Below, piece after piece: positions 1-5,113 of a DNA stretch of 6,823 bases. The notes below the pieces were generated by a model. That model did not search any database. It was not told the DNA's origin and saw only the letters and a list, made by a program, of their open reading frames with translations. Each line of letters starts with the position of its first letter. The first letter of the stretch is position 1. Position numbers and translations under genes: made by a program. This DNA comes from Planctomycetota bacterium (GTDB lineage Bacteria > Planctomycetota > Phycisphaerae > WQYP01). The stretch covers positions 1-6,823 of the forward strand of contig JAJZOA010000290.1 of assembly GCA_021852225.1 (NCBI GenBank), given 5' to 3'.

Positions 1-154
1 CACACAGGCTAAGGATGTGACGGTTTCCGAAGAACATGTTGGATTCGCATGGCTGGAATTTGACCAGGCCATCGCCCGCCTGACATTCGATTCGGCCCGT
101 GAAATTTTAAGACATGCCCACCAGCGGCTGGAAGAAATGACTAGCGGGAAATAA
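1..154 (+). CDS. Nudix hydrolase, probable Ap4A-type (C-terminal fragment)
   Basis: The open frame runs in from the left edge (first whole codon at base 2) and stops at TAA 152-154, leaving about 50 residues. The tail reads VTVSEEHVGFAWLEFDQAIA, followed by a leucine/threonine/phenylalanine strand and a helix with REILRHAHQRL. This is the usual C-terminal end of bis(5'-nucleosyl)-tetraphosphatase-like Nudix proteins, where an E-H-x-x-(F/Y)-x-W-L segment precedes a final helix. Such enzymes hydrolyse dinucleoside polyphosphates or related nucleotides in the cytoplasm. The catalytic Nudix box lies outside the window, so activity and exact substrate cannot be judged. Family assignment is fairly firm; the Ap4A specificity is inference. 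Confidence 0.68.
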   Translation, partial: TQAKDVTVSEEHVGFAWLEFDQAIARLTFDSAREILRHAHQRLEEMTSGK

Positions 155-166
155 CGTGAAATCGAC

Positions 167-206
167 TGCGGTTCGCCAGAACGGCCGCAACTGGGCATCC
201 TGCCCA
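167..206 (+). terminator. Two small hairpins after the Nudix gene, possible terminator
   Basis: The first hairpin pairs TGCGG (167-171) with CCGCA (185-189) and TTC (172-174) with GAA (179-181), with a 3-nt bulge. The second pairs TGGGCA (192-197) with TGCCCA (201-206) around a 3-nt loop. They begin 12 nt after the Nudix stop codon, where a terminator would be expected, but no clean T-run follows, so intrinsic termination is uncertain. Confidence 0.25.
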
Positions 207-378
207 TCGTAAATCGTTTGAAATGTGGGCAGCTTAACCGCTATTCAGGGATACCAAGTTACCGTGTTGCGGACCGCTTCACGAAAATAAACCAATGGAA
301 AATAAGGAAGGCGGCCATTGTGTACGACTCTGCCGCCGACGAGACGGCTTGCAGCTCTCTTTCCTCATAAGAAATACA

Positions 379-409
379 CGCGGCACCCTCGCCGGAACGG
401 GGTGCCGCG
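379..409 (-). terminator. 10-bp GC-rich stem-loop, possible terminator of the transposase relic
   Basis: CGCGGCACCC (379-388) pairs perfectly with GGGTGCCGCG (400-409) around an 11-nt loop. Read on the minus strand, it lies about 40 nt beyond the transposase stop and is followed by the moderately T-rich TGTATTTCTTA. On the plus strand no T-run follows. A minus-strand terminator is the simplest reading. A dispersed intergenic repeat or part of the insertion-element end are alternatives. Confidence 0.35.
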
Positions 410-450
410 AGCGGGCCGTGGCGGCACTTTGCCAAGGGTCTGCCAAATTC

Positions 451-978
451 TCAGGCGGCAGGTTTAAACTGGGATTTCCAGTAGGTTTGCCAGAGGTCAC
501 TCTGATGCAAGGCTTCCAATGCCAGCATCCCGTCGGCGTTGCGTTGCTTCCACCGCATACCGATACCCTTAAGTCGCCGGGCTTCTGACTTGCATGAGGA
601 TTCTGTCGGTCCTGAGCCTATTTTCATACCCTTGAGCCGGAATTGTCCAAGCGCCTCGCGGCATGCTTCCTCTGACCCGTTGATTAATCGCCCATCAGGA
701 GCGGCGTTCGCCGCCCCGGCAACGGCCTTCATCGTGGCGGCAAAATCCACCTGCATCTGCTTAATAAACTCTTCTTTGTCGATTTTTACGAGCCGATCTT
801 TGGCTTCTCTTTTGCCTACCGACAAACTTTCGCCCAACACAATGTTTTTTAGCATTTGACAATCTATTTTGGCTATCGCTGGTAAAATTGGCAGACCGCT
901 GCGCAGTGCGTAGGGCGGCGACAGGTGCCGGATTTGCGCCGCTATGTTAAAATTCCACTCTGGCTTTTTGACCCACAC
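451..978 (-). pseudogene. ISKra4-like transposase, C-terminal relic
   Basis: The frame ends at TGA 453-451. Its last 60 or so residues are typical of ISKra4-family transposases: IGSGPTESSCK (about 618-589), then RRLKGIGMRW, then a NADGMLALEALHQSDLW stretch and a terminal YWKSQ. The glutamate in GPTES is the expected last residue of the DDE triad. The rest of the catalytic core, including both aspartates, is absent, as is the N-terminal half. The roughly 40 residues before the internal ATG at 855 look like translated non-coding DNA, and the nominal GTG at 978 has no ribosome-binding site, so the true relic may begin near 855. The protein cannot be an active transposase. The family call rests on the C-terminal motif only. 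Confidence 0.62.
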
Positions 979-988
979 AAAAATGTGT
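975..988. promoter_or_regulatory. Short inverted repeat upstream of the mutarotase gene
   Basis: ACACA (975-979) and TGTGT (984-988) flank AAAA, 12 nt before the AGGAAGG ribosome-binding site. It could be an operator half-site pair or a small leader hairpin, or it may be chance. No convincing promoter could be placed around it. Confidence 0.2.
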
Positions 989-1016
989 TGCGTAGAAAAC
1001 AGGAAGGAATTTTTCG

Positions 1017-1460
1017 ATGCTTAAAGGTTCACTGCTTCACCCGGAAATTCTAAACGCTCTTGGCCAGGCGGGTCATTCCAGCCGGGTCTTGATTTCCGAT
1101 GGAAATTTTCCGCATTCCACGCGCTGCGGACCTAACAGTTCATTGGTTTTCCTGAACTTAGCCCCCGGACTGCTTACGGTCACGCAGGTGCTGGACGCAT
1201 TGGTCAAGGTTATTCCGATTGAGGACGCCGCCGTCATGCTGCCCAACCGAACCGGGCCATACGCCATGAAAAAAGACCCGCCGATTTTCGACGAATTCAG
1301 GCAAATATTTTCGGCGGCGGGAATTGGTGTAAAGCTTCGCGGCCTGGAAAGATTCAAATTTTATGATCAGGCCGCCTCGCCTGATGTGTGCCTGACCATC
1401 GCCACCGGAGAACAGCGCATTTACGCGAATCTGCTGCTGACCATTGGTGTGGTAAACTGA
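1017..1460 (+). CDS. RbsD/FucU family sugar mutarotase
   Basis: This 147-residue protein has the length of fucose mutarotase FucU and D-ribose pyranase RbsD. Those enzymes interconvert ring or anomeric forms of a monosaccharide in the cytoplasm and form ring-shaped oligomers. Visible family marks are LLHPEILNALGQAGH with the catalytic-type His20, the SDGNFP segment with Asp28, RFKFYDQA near 112-119 as in FucU, and the C-terminal GE..YANLLL (131-140). The RFKFY block favours FucU over RbsD, but the sugar cannot be deduced. The ATG at 1017 is supported by AGGAAGG at 1001-1007 with 9-nt spacing. No sugar transporter or kinase adjoins it, so it appears as an orphan, and the next gene, aroK, is 109 nt away. 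A 14-bp inverted repeat (975-988) lies just before the ribosome-binding site. Confidence 0.8.
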   Translation: MLKGSLLHPEILNALGQAGHSSRVLISDGNFPHSTRCGPNSSLVFLNLAPGLLTVTQVLDALVKVIPIEDAAVMLPNRTGPYAMKKDPPIFDEFRQIFSAAGIGVKLRGLERFKFYDQAASPDVCLTIATGEQRIYANLLLTIGVVN

Positions 1461-1490
1461 CGTGCGGATTTGGTGATTTTTGCGGCGGAC

Positions 1491-1523
1491 CCGGTTCGGC
1501 CGCGTGCTACCGGTTCAGCCGCG
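1491..1523. repeat. 14-bp direct repeat upstream of aroK
   Basis: CCGGTTCGGCCGCG (1491-1504) recurs as CCGGTTCAGCCGCG (1510-1523), differing at one base, with starts 19 nt apart. Both copies lie in the 109-nt gap between the mutarotase gene and aroK. They may be a short duplication or paired binding sites; nothing else in the gap helps decide. Confidence 0.4.
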
Positions 1524-1569
1524 AACAGTCGCTTCCATTTGATTGCCGATTTGTGCTGGTTACAGGCTG

Positions 1570-2079
1570 ATGAATATTGTATTGATTGGGTATCGAGGCT
1601 CTGGAAAGTCCACCATTGGTCGGGGCCTGGCGGCGCGGCTCGGGCTCGGCTTTGTGGATACCGACGACCTGGTGGTCAGCCGGTCCGGCAAAAGCATTCG
1701 CGAATTGTTTGAACAGGTGGGGGAAAGCGGCTTTCGCGACCTGGAAACCGCAGCGGTTCAGGAAGCCGCGGCACGCGATGATATGGTCATTTCCGCTGGC
1801 GGCGGCGCGGTGCTTCGCCGCGAGAACGTGACCATGCTGAAGCGCAACTCCCGCGTGGTGTGGCTTTCGGCCCCGGCCGAGGTGCTGTTTGCCCGCATAC
1901 AGGCCGACACGCAAACCGCGGCCACGCGGCCCAATTTAACCGCCCGCGGCGGCCTGGACGAAGTTCGCCGTCTTCTGGCGCAACGCGCCCCGCTTTACGC
2001 GGCCCTGGCGGATGTGGTGGTAGATGTATCGGATATGGATGTGCCCTCTGCGGTTCGCTATTTAAGTGAAATGGTTTGA
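1570..2079 (+). CDS. aroK: Shikimate kinase
   Basis: This cytoplasmic enzyme phosphorylates the 3-hydroxyl of shikimate with ATP, the fifth step of the shikimate pathway to chorismate. The 169-residue product has the normal family length. Motifs in order are the Walker A loop GYRGSGKST (7-15), DTDD (30-33) with the magnesium/shikimate-binding aspartate, FRDLE (55-59) with a shikimate-binding arginine, SAGGGAV (75-81), the lid TRPNL (119-123) with its arginine, and QRAPLY (138-143) with the second shikimate-binding arginine. All key residues are present. I chose the ATG at 1570 because the P-loop follows at once, as in the family; an in-frame TTG at 1543 only adds nine unlike residues. The ribosome-binding site is weak (ACAGG at 1562-1566). 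The gene converges on the dehydrogenase gene, with 38 nt between stop codons. Confidence 0.95.
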   Translation: MNIVLIGYRGSGKSTIGRGLAARLGLGFVDTDDLVVSRSGKSIRELFEQVGESGFRDLETAAVQEAAARDDMVISAGGGAVLRRENVTMLKRNSRVVWLSAPAEVLFARIQADTQTAATRPNLTARGGLDEVRRLLAQRAPLYAALADVVVDVSDMDVPSAVRYLSEMV

Positions 2080-2102
2080 CGGTTTAATTCCACCGCAAAC
2101 CG
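2080..2102. terminator. Weak hairpin between convergent genes
   Basis: CGGTTT (2080-2085) can pair with AAACCG (2097-2102) around an 11-nt loop, in the 38-nt gap between the aroK stop and the dehydrogenase stop. A second compact inverted repeat, ATGCCGGC (2120-2127) and GCCGGCAT (2130-2137), overlaps the last codons of the dehydrogenase gene. Neither has a following T-run, so a bidirectional terminator is only possible. Confidence 0.25.
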
Positions 2103-2117
2103 GATACAGCAGTACCC

Positions 2118-3002
2118 TTATGCCGGCAAGCCGGCATCTTCACGAGCACCGTTGGCCAGACCAGTCCAGTGCAAGTCCCCCTGACCTTTGGCAGCCTGAC
2201 TCAGAAGCCGGTTAAACACCATATCCGCCAACGGCATGGGTACGCGGGCACCATCCGCCATTGCGCGCGTAAGGCGCATATCTTTCAGGCCCAGCAGCAG
2301 TTGAAACCCGGCTGGCAGATGCTGGCGTGAAAGCACGCGTGAACCATAGCGCTGGTAAACCGCACCTCCGAAAAGCTTTTCGCATAAAAGCCGGTTCATT
2401 GCGGTCAGATCAACTCCTTGTTTTTCCGCCACAGTGAACGCTTCGGAAAGCGCCTCGGTGGCGGCGGCAATTAAAAAATTTCCGCACAGTTTGACCACAT
2501 TCGCCGCGGCTGGGTTTTCACCCATATCTTCCACATCGCGTCCCAGTTTTTCCAGCAGTGGCCGCGCCCGGACTTTGGCTGCGGCGTCGCCGGACACGCA
2601 AATCCATAATTGCGCCGCGGCGGTCTGTTCCGGGCCGCCGAACACAGGCGAAGCGACATAAGAAGCCCCGACGGCCTGGTGCATAGTCGCCATCGCTGTC
2701 GCGGTTGCCGGGGCAACGGTGCTCATGGAAATGTGCAGACCGCCTCGCCCAAGGCGCGCCACACATTCCGGCGTAAAGGACTGTTGTAGAGCCGCATCAT
2801 CGGCCAGCATCGTGAATACCACACCGCCGGGATGGATCACATCCGCAGCGGAATTGCATACCACAGCACCAGCCAGCCCGGCCTTGCCCGTTTTATCTTT
2901 CGACCGATTGAACACGCGCACGCCAATGCCCGCCTTCAGAAGGTTTTCAACCATGGGCGAGCCCATTCGGCCCAGACCAATGAATCCAACTTCACGTTCC
3001 AT
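2118..3002 (-). CDS. NAD(P)-dependent beta-hydroxyacid dehydrogenase
   Basis: This 294-residue protein belongs to the 3-hydroxyisobutyrate / 6-phosphogluconate dehydrogenase superfamily, cytoplasmic enzymes that oxidise or reduce beta-hydroxyacids or related substrates. The N-terminal Rossmann motif GFIGLGRMGSPM (6-17) binds the dinucleotide. SPVFGGPE (118-125) is the substrate-loop position usually written PVSGG. VVKLCGNF (169-176) carries the catalytic-type Lys171 and Asn175. LLLGLKDMRL (235-244) is the conserved C-terminal KD motif. The ATG at 3002 is chosen because AAAGGAG (3014-3008) sits 5 nt before it, whereas the frame extends upstream with unlike sequence to 3032. The DtxR-type regulator gene ends 53 nt upstream on the same strand, suggesting co-transcription. 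The substrate cannot be told; the FGGP variant loop argues against strict 3-hydroxyisobutyrate specificity. Confidence 0.85.
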   Translation of the reverse strand: MEREVGFIGLGRMGSPMVENLLKAGIGVRVFNRSKDKTGKAGLAGAVVCNSAADVIHPGGVVFTMLADDAALQQSFTPECVARLGRGGLHISMSTVAPATATAMATMHQAVGASYVASPVFGGPEQTAAAQLWICVSGDAAAKVRARPLLEKLGRDVEDMGENPAAANVVKLCGNFLIAAATEALSEAFTVAEKQGVDLTAMNRLLCEKLFGGAVYQRYGSRVLSRQHLPAGFQLLLGLKDMRLTRAMADGARVPMPLADMVFNRLLSQAAKGQGDLHWTGLANGAREDAGLPA

Positions 3003-3055
3003 GCGGACTCCTTTGTCGCCAGGACGGGGCAATTCAAGCCGCCGTACCGCAGCTG

Positions 3056-3721
3056 TTACACAAGTTCAAATTTTGCCGCCACGGTGAAGCTTAGTGTCAC
3101 CGCGGGAAACCCGGCGGACTCCACCACCACCGCCTGCGCCCCAGCGTCCACGCCGAGTACCGTCACCAATGCACCAGGGGCTAGACCATGCCCACGGGCG
3201 AACGTTAAAAAGCTTCGGCTCTGATCCAGCACACGAGCAATGCGCACCGATCTGCCCGGTTCACTGGCGACCAGATTAGGGCGTAACTTGGTCTGGCCCC
3301 CGCTCAGTCGGCCTTTGCTGTCAGGAATTGGATCGCCATGCGGGTCTACAACCGGATGATTCAATAAAGCATCCATTTTCTCAAGCACGCGGTCAGAAAT
3401 AACATGCTCAAGTTCCTCGGCTTCTTCATGCACGTCGGCCCAATCCATTCCCAGCGCCTGCACCAGAAACAACTCCACGATCCGATGTCGCCGCAGAACC
3501 AGAATGGCCAACTCCTCTCCCTGACGGGTCAAGCGCACGCCGCCCCGTTTGACATAGCGGGCCAAGCCGGAATGGGCAATTGCCTTGATCATGGTCGTCG
3601 CGGTTCCGGCCGTTACGCCAACCCGCACCGCCACGCGGCCCAGGGGTACCGAACGGTTGGCGGTCTCCTGCTGTTCCAGATATAGCTGCTTAAGGTAGTT
3701 TTCTATGGTTCTTGAAGCCAT
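3056..3721 (-). CDS. DtxR-family metal-dependent transcriptional repressor
   Basis: This 221-residue protein has all three DtxR/IdeR regions: an N-terminal winged helix-turn-helix (about 1-70, opening IENYLKQLY), a metal-binding dimerisation domain (about 71-140), and a C-terminal SH3/FeoA-like domain (about 157-221). Such proteins bind Fe(II) or Mn(II) and then repress metal-uptake genes. Aligned to DtxR numbering, His79, Glu83, His98, Glu105 and His106 are present. Position 102 is Glu, as in manganese regulators of the MntR type, rather than the Cys of DtxR. The N-terminal ligand position, Met10 in DtxR or Asp8 in MntR, is Asn8. The ATG at 3721 fits the family N-terminus; the frame stays open to 3868, but that extension is unlike any family member. 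No strong Shine-Dalgarno precedes the start. No metal transporter is in view, so the regulon is unknown. Confidence 0.9.
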   Translation of the reverse strand: MASRTIENYLKQLYLEQQETANRSVPLGRVAVRVGVTAGTATTMIKAIAHSGLARYVKRGGVRLTRQGEELAILVLRRHRIVELFLVQALGMDWADVHEEAEELEHVISDRVLEKMDALLNHPVVDPHGDPIPDSKGRLSGGQTKLRPNLVASEPGRSVRIARVLDQSRSFLTFARGHGLAPGALVTVLGVDAGAQAVVVESAGFPAVTLSFTVAAKFELV

Positions 3722-3807
3722 ATCCCATACTTTAACCGCACAAAGGAAAAAAGGCCTGCCTGCAAAGTAGAAAAATAACGGGCCGGATAAATCCCCCGAC
3801 TGATGCT

Positions 3808-3821
3808 CGCGGCACGCCGCG
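3808..3821. repeat. Small GC-rich inverted repeat near the palindrome
   Basis: CGCGG (3808-3812) and CCGCG (3817-3821) flank CACG, 10 nt to the left of the 19-bp palindrome in the same intergenic gap. As RNA it would form a 5-bp, 4-nt-loop hairpin. Function is unknown, and it could be a chance feature of GC-rich DNA. Confidence 0.25.
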
Positions 3822-3831
3822 CAATGTCTGC

Positions 3832-3850
3832 GGAACATGGGCCATGTTCC
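3832..3850. promoter_or_regulatory. 19-bp perfect 9-1-9 palindrome, candidate operator
   Basis: GGAACATGG (3832-3840) and CCATGTTCC (3842-3850) flank a single G. The site lies in the 157-nt gap between the nuclease stop and the DtxR-type regulator start, about 110-130 nt upstream of the regulator ATG. A 9-1-9 layout is the geometry of DtxR/IdeR boxes, and the arms AACATGG/CCATGTT resemble the arms of the enterobacterial MntR box, though with about 5 nt less between them. A hairpin that ends the nuclease transcript is the alternative, but no T-run follows on either strand. Confidence 0.42.
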
Positions 3851-3878
3851 ATCGGTGGTTCCGTCCACTTATTTCAGC

Positions 3879-4547
3879 TTATTGATGGTGTGGCCAGTGG
3901 AACTGATGTGTCAACACCAGCCCCGGCGTATAGCGCTGACTGGTCTGGACATGGTAGGCAAAATTCTTCTGGTAGCGGGCAAACAGTTCCGGCACGTCCT
4001 GAATAACCAGCAAGTTTTCGGCATTGAAATGGGCGGCGGCATAACTGAAATTAAAGCTGCCGGTGGTAATGGTTTGACCATCAATCAGCATTATTTTGTT
4101 ATGCGCAATCAGATACCGGTCGTCAATGTATGTCGCAATTCCCGCCGAATAAAAGGCCTGCAGGGCCGCACTTATTTTGCGCTGCCAGTGATGCGTGCGG
4201 TAATTTTTCCGCTCCATATGCGAGCGGTCCAGAATGATTGTCACCGCGACGCCACGATGGCTGGCGGCTATCAGCGCGCGAATCAGCGGCCGACTGGTAA
4301 AACTGTAGGCTTGAACTTCAACCGTCTTGCGGGCGCTATCAAGAAGCGAAACGAGCTTGCGGGTGGCACCACCATCCGGCGAAAAATAGACTTGCATTGA
4401 CCCGCCGGCACCAACTTGGATGGCCGGTCGCCGGAGATTCGCTTCGCGCAACCCCAACCAGATTCCAGCAAGGAAAGCGGCGCTCACAAGCAATACAGTG
4501 CGAAGGCTCCAGAGCCGGGACGCGGGTTGAACCCTTCGAGCAGACAC
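3879..4547 (-). CDS. Membrane-anchored or secreted single-HKD phospholipase D-like nuclease
   Basis: The 222-residue product starts with a basic stretch (SARR...R...R), followed by a hydrophobic segment (about 17-33, LRTVLLVSAAFLAGIWLGL), so it is probably exported or inner-membrane anchored. The rest is one phospholipase D domain. An N-terminal VQAYSFTSRPLIRAL block precedes the HKD motif AHNKIMLIDG, with His149, Lys151 and Asp156, then GSFNFS (163-168) and a downstream Glu177. One HKD per chain and this size resemble the Nuc/EDTA-resistant endonuclease group, which dimerise to complete the active site and cut DNA without metal. The GTG at 4547 is chosen because GGAG (4559-4556) lies 8 nt before it; the frame stays open to 4670, but that part overlaps the preceding gene in another frame. 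The gene begins 31 nt after the small basic protein and may share its transcript. A phospholipid substrate is not excluded. Confidence 0.82.
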   Translation of the reverse strand: MSARRVQPASRLWSLRTVLLVSAAFLAGIWLGLREANLRRPAIQVGAGGSMQVYFSPDGGATRKLVSLLDSARKTVEVQAYSFTSRPLIRALIAASHRGVAVTIILDRSHMERKNYRTHHWQRKISAALQAFYSAGIATYIDDRYLIAHNKIMLIDGQTITTGSFNFSYAAAHFNAENLLVIQDVPELFARYQKNFAYHVQTSQRYTPGLVLTHQFHWPHHQ

Positions 4548-4556
4548 GTGGTGTTC

Positions 4557-4570
4557 TCCGCAGATGCGGA
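4557..4570 (-). promoter_or_regulatory. Hairpin overlapping the nuclease ribosome-binding site
   Basis: TCCGCA (4557-4562) and TGCGGA (4565-4570) are perfect complements 2 nt apart. On the minus-strand transcript, the downstream arm contains most of the GGAG (4559-4556) that serves the GTG start at 4547. If the hairpin forms, probably as 5 bp with a 4-nt loop, it would partly hide the ribosome-binding site. Confidence 0.35.
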
Positions 4571-4578
4571 CAGATGGC

Positions 4579-4866
4579 TTATTTTTTGCCTTTGGGGGCT
4601 GGCGCAGCAGCCTTTGCCGCAGTTCCGGCACCGGCTGCCGGAGCCGCACCCGGAGCGGCCACAGTCGCACCGGCTTCAGCGGCTTTGGGTGCCTTCTTGG
4701 CGGCTACGGCCTTGCGGTGACCGACCTTCACAAGTCCGAACACGCTGGATTTTTCCTCGGTCCATTTGTCATTATCTTCCAGCACAGCCACCCGTTCCGA
4801 ACGCTTAAGTACGTTGCGGTGGCGCTCCAGTGAACTTTTTCCCTTAAGGCTGATATCCAGCGACAT
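4579..4866 (-). CDS. PVC-type small basic protein with Ala-rich tail
   Basis: The first 52 residues, opening MSLDISLKGKSSLERHRNVL and continuing with KRSERVAVLE and a W..EKSSVFGLVKV segment, match the short basic protein family of Planctomycetes, Verrucomicrobia and Chlamydiae. Its role is unproven but has been suspected to be ribosome- or RNA-related. The usual members as I know them are about 50-65 residues. This one has 95 because of a 43-residue tail in which 21 residues are alanine, the rest mostly proline, glycine and lysine, ending PKGKK, like a histone H1-type tail. The ATG at 4866 is supported by GGAG (4878-4875) 8 nt upstream. A good sigma-70-like promoter lies 63-91 nt upstream of the start. 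It is followed closely by the nuclease gene. The family call is recognition by pattern; function is unknown. Confidence 0.82.
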   Translation of the reverse strand: MSLDISLKGKSSLERHRNVLKRSERVAVLEDNDKWTEEKSSVFGLVKVGHRKAVAAKKAPKAAEAGATVAAPGAAPAAGAGTAAKAAAPAPKGKK

Positions 4867-4928
4867 TGCGAATTCTCCGCTTGAGTTCAACAGAGGCCAC
4901 ATTTCGGCCCCAAATAAACAGACCCGGT

Positions 4929-4957
4929 ATCATACTGGTTTCTACCGGCGGTTACAA
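4929..4957 (-). promoter_or_regulatory. Sigma-70-like promoter of the small basic protein gene
   Basis: On the minus strand TTGTAA (4957-4952) is followed after exactly 17 nt by TATGAT (4934-4929). This predicts a start near 4922 and a 5' leader of about 56 nt before the ATG at 4866. It is the best promoter match in the window. Its strength suits a gene expected to be highly expressed, but its use is inferred. Confidence 0.6.
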
Positions 4958-5040
4958 GAACCACTGTGGGTATCGAAAATTGTAAATTCTGAATTCCCAT
5001 GTGCCGCGGTATTCCTGAGCCCCATCGCGAAAACAGCGGA

Positions 5041-5080
5041 AATAAATGCTGCTGCCACGACAAACCGGGTTCCGGCAGCA
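5041..5080 (-). terminator. Probable terminator of the yicC-gmk-rpoZ-coaC cluster
   Basis: TGCTGCC (5050-5056) and GGCAGCA (5074-5080) form a 7-bp stem with a 17-nt loop. On the minus strand the stem is followed by GCATTTATTTCC, a moderately U-rich tail. It starts 33 nt after the coaC stop and lies before the promoter of the next gene, the right place to separate the two units. The large loop makes it a modest candidate. Confidence 0.4.
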
Positions 5081-5113
5081 CGCCGATTATGATACTGGGC
5101 ACCGCCGCGGATA

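Larger units (their letters stand above)
155..450. other. Gene-free spacer between Nudix gene and transposase relic
   Basis: I see no credible gene here. Open frames on both strands give low-complexity arginine/proline-rich translations with no recognisable motif and no convincing ribosome-binding site. The stretch holds the two small hairpins just after the Nudix stop, a weak 6-bp inverted repeat (CAATGG 293-298 and CCATTG 315-320), and the strong stem-loop at 379-409. It may partly be debris of the insertion element whose transposase relic lies to the right, but I could not identify an element end. Confidence 0.5.

Noticed and set aside
295..588. A plus-strand open frame of 97 codons over the spacer and transposase relic.
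   Set aside because: It has no family resemblance and no ribosome-binding site, and it overlaps the recognisable transposase C-terminus on the other strand.
856..888. TTGACA (856-861) as a promoter for the mutarotase gene.
   Set aside because: The -35 match is perfect, but the only -10-like sequence, TAAAAT at 883-888, is 21 nt away, too far for a standard sigma-70 promoter. It also lies within the transposase relic.
968..996. TTGACC (968-973) as a promoter just upstream of the mutarotase ribosome-binding site.
   Set aside because: At 17-nt spacing the -10 would be CGTAGA, a poor match, and transcription would begin at or inside the ribosome-binding site.
3832..3850. The palindrome as an SOS (LexA) box because it contains GAAC and GTTC.
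   Set aside because: GAAC and GTTC are separated by 9 nt, not the 4 nt of the Bacillus-type box, and no SOS gene is adjacent.
3722..3868. An N-terminal extension of the DtxR-type protein to an upstream start at 3868.
   Set aside because: The added 49 residues resemble no family member, and the family N-terminus begins naturally at 3721. The extension would also place the 19-bp palindrome inside coding sequence.
4548..4670. An N-terminal extension of the nuclease to 4670.
   Set aside because: It overlaps the small basic protein in another frame, while the GTG at 4547 has a well-placed GGAG and gives a normal basic-plus-hydrophobic N-terminus.
4887..5102. A minus-strand frame between coaC and the small basic protein containing VVLVTAG and YLGP, faintly like the start of CoaB.
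   Set aside because: Only a few residues agree, the SSGKMG region of CoaB is missing, the frame is short, and the same bases form the best promoter of the window. More likely chance than a decayed coaB.
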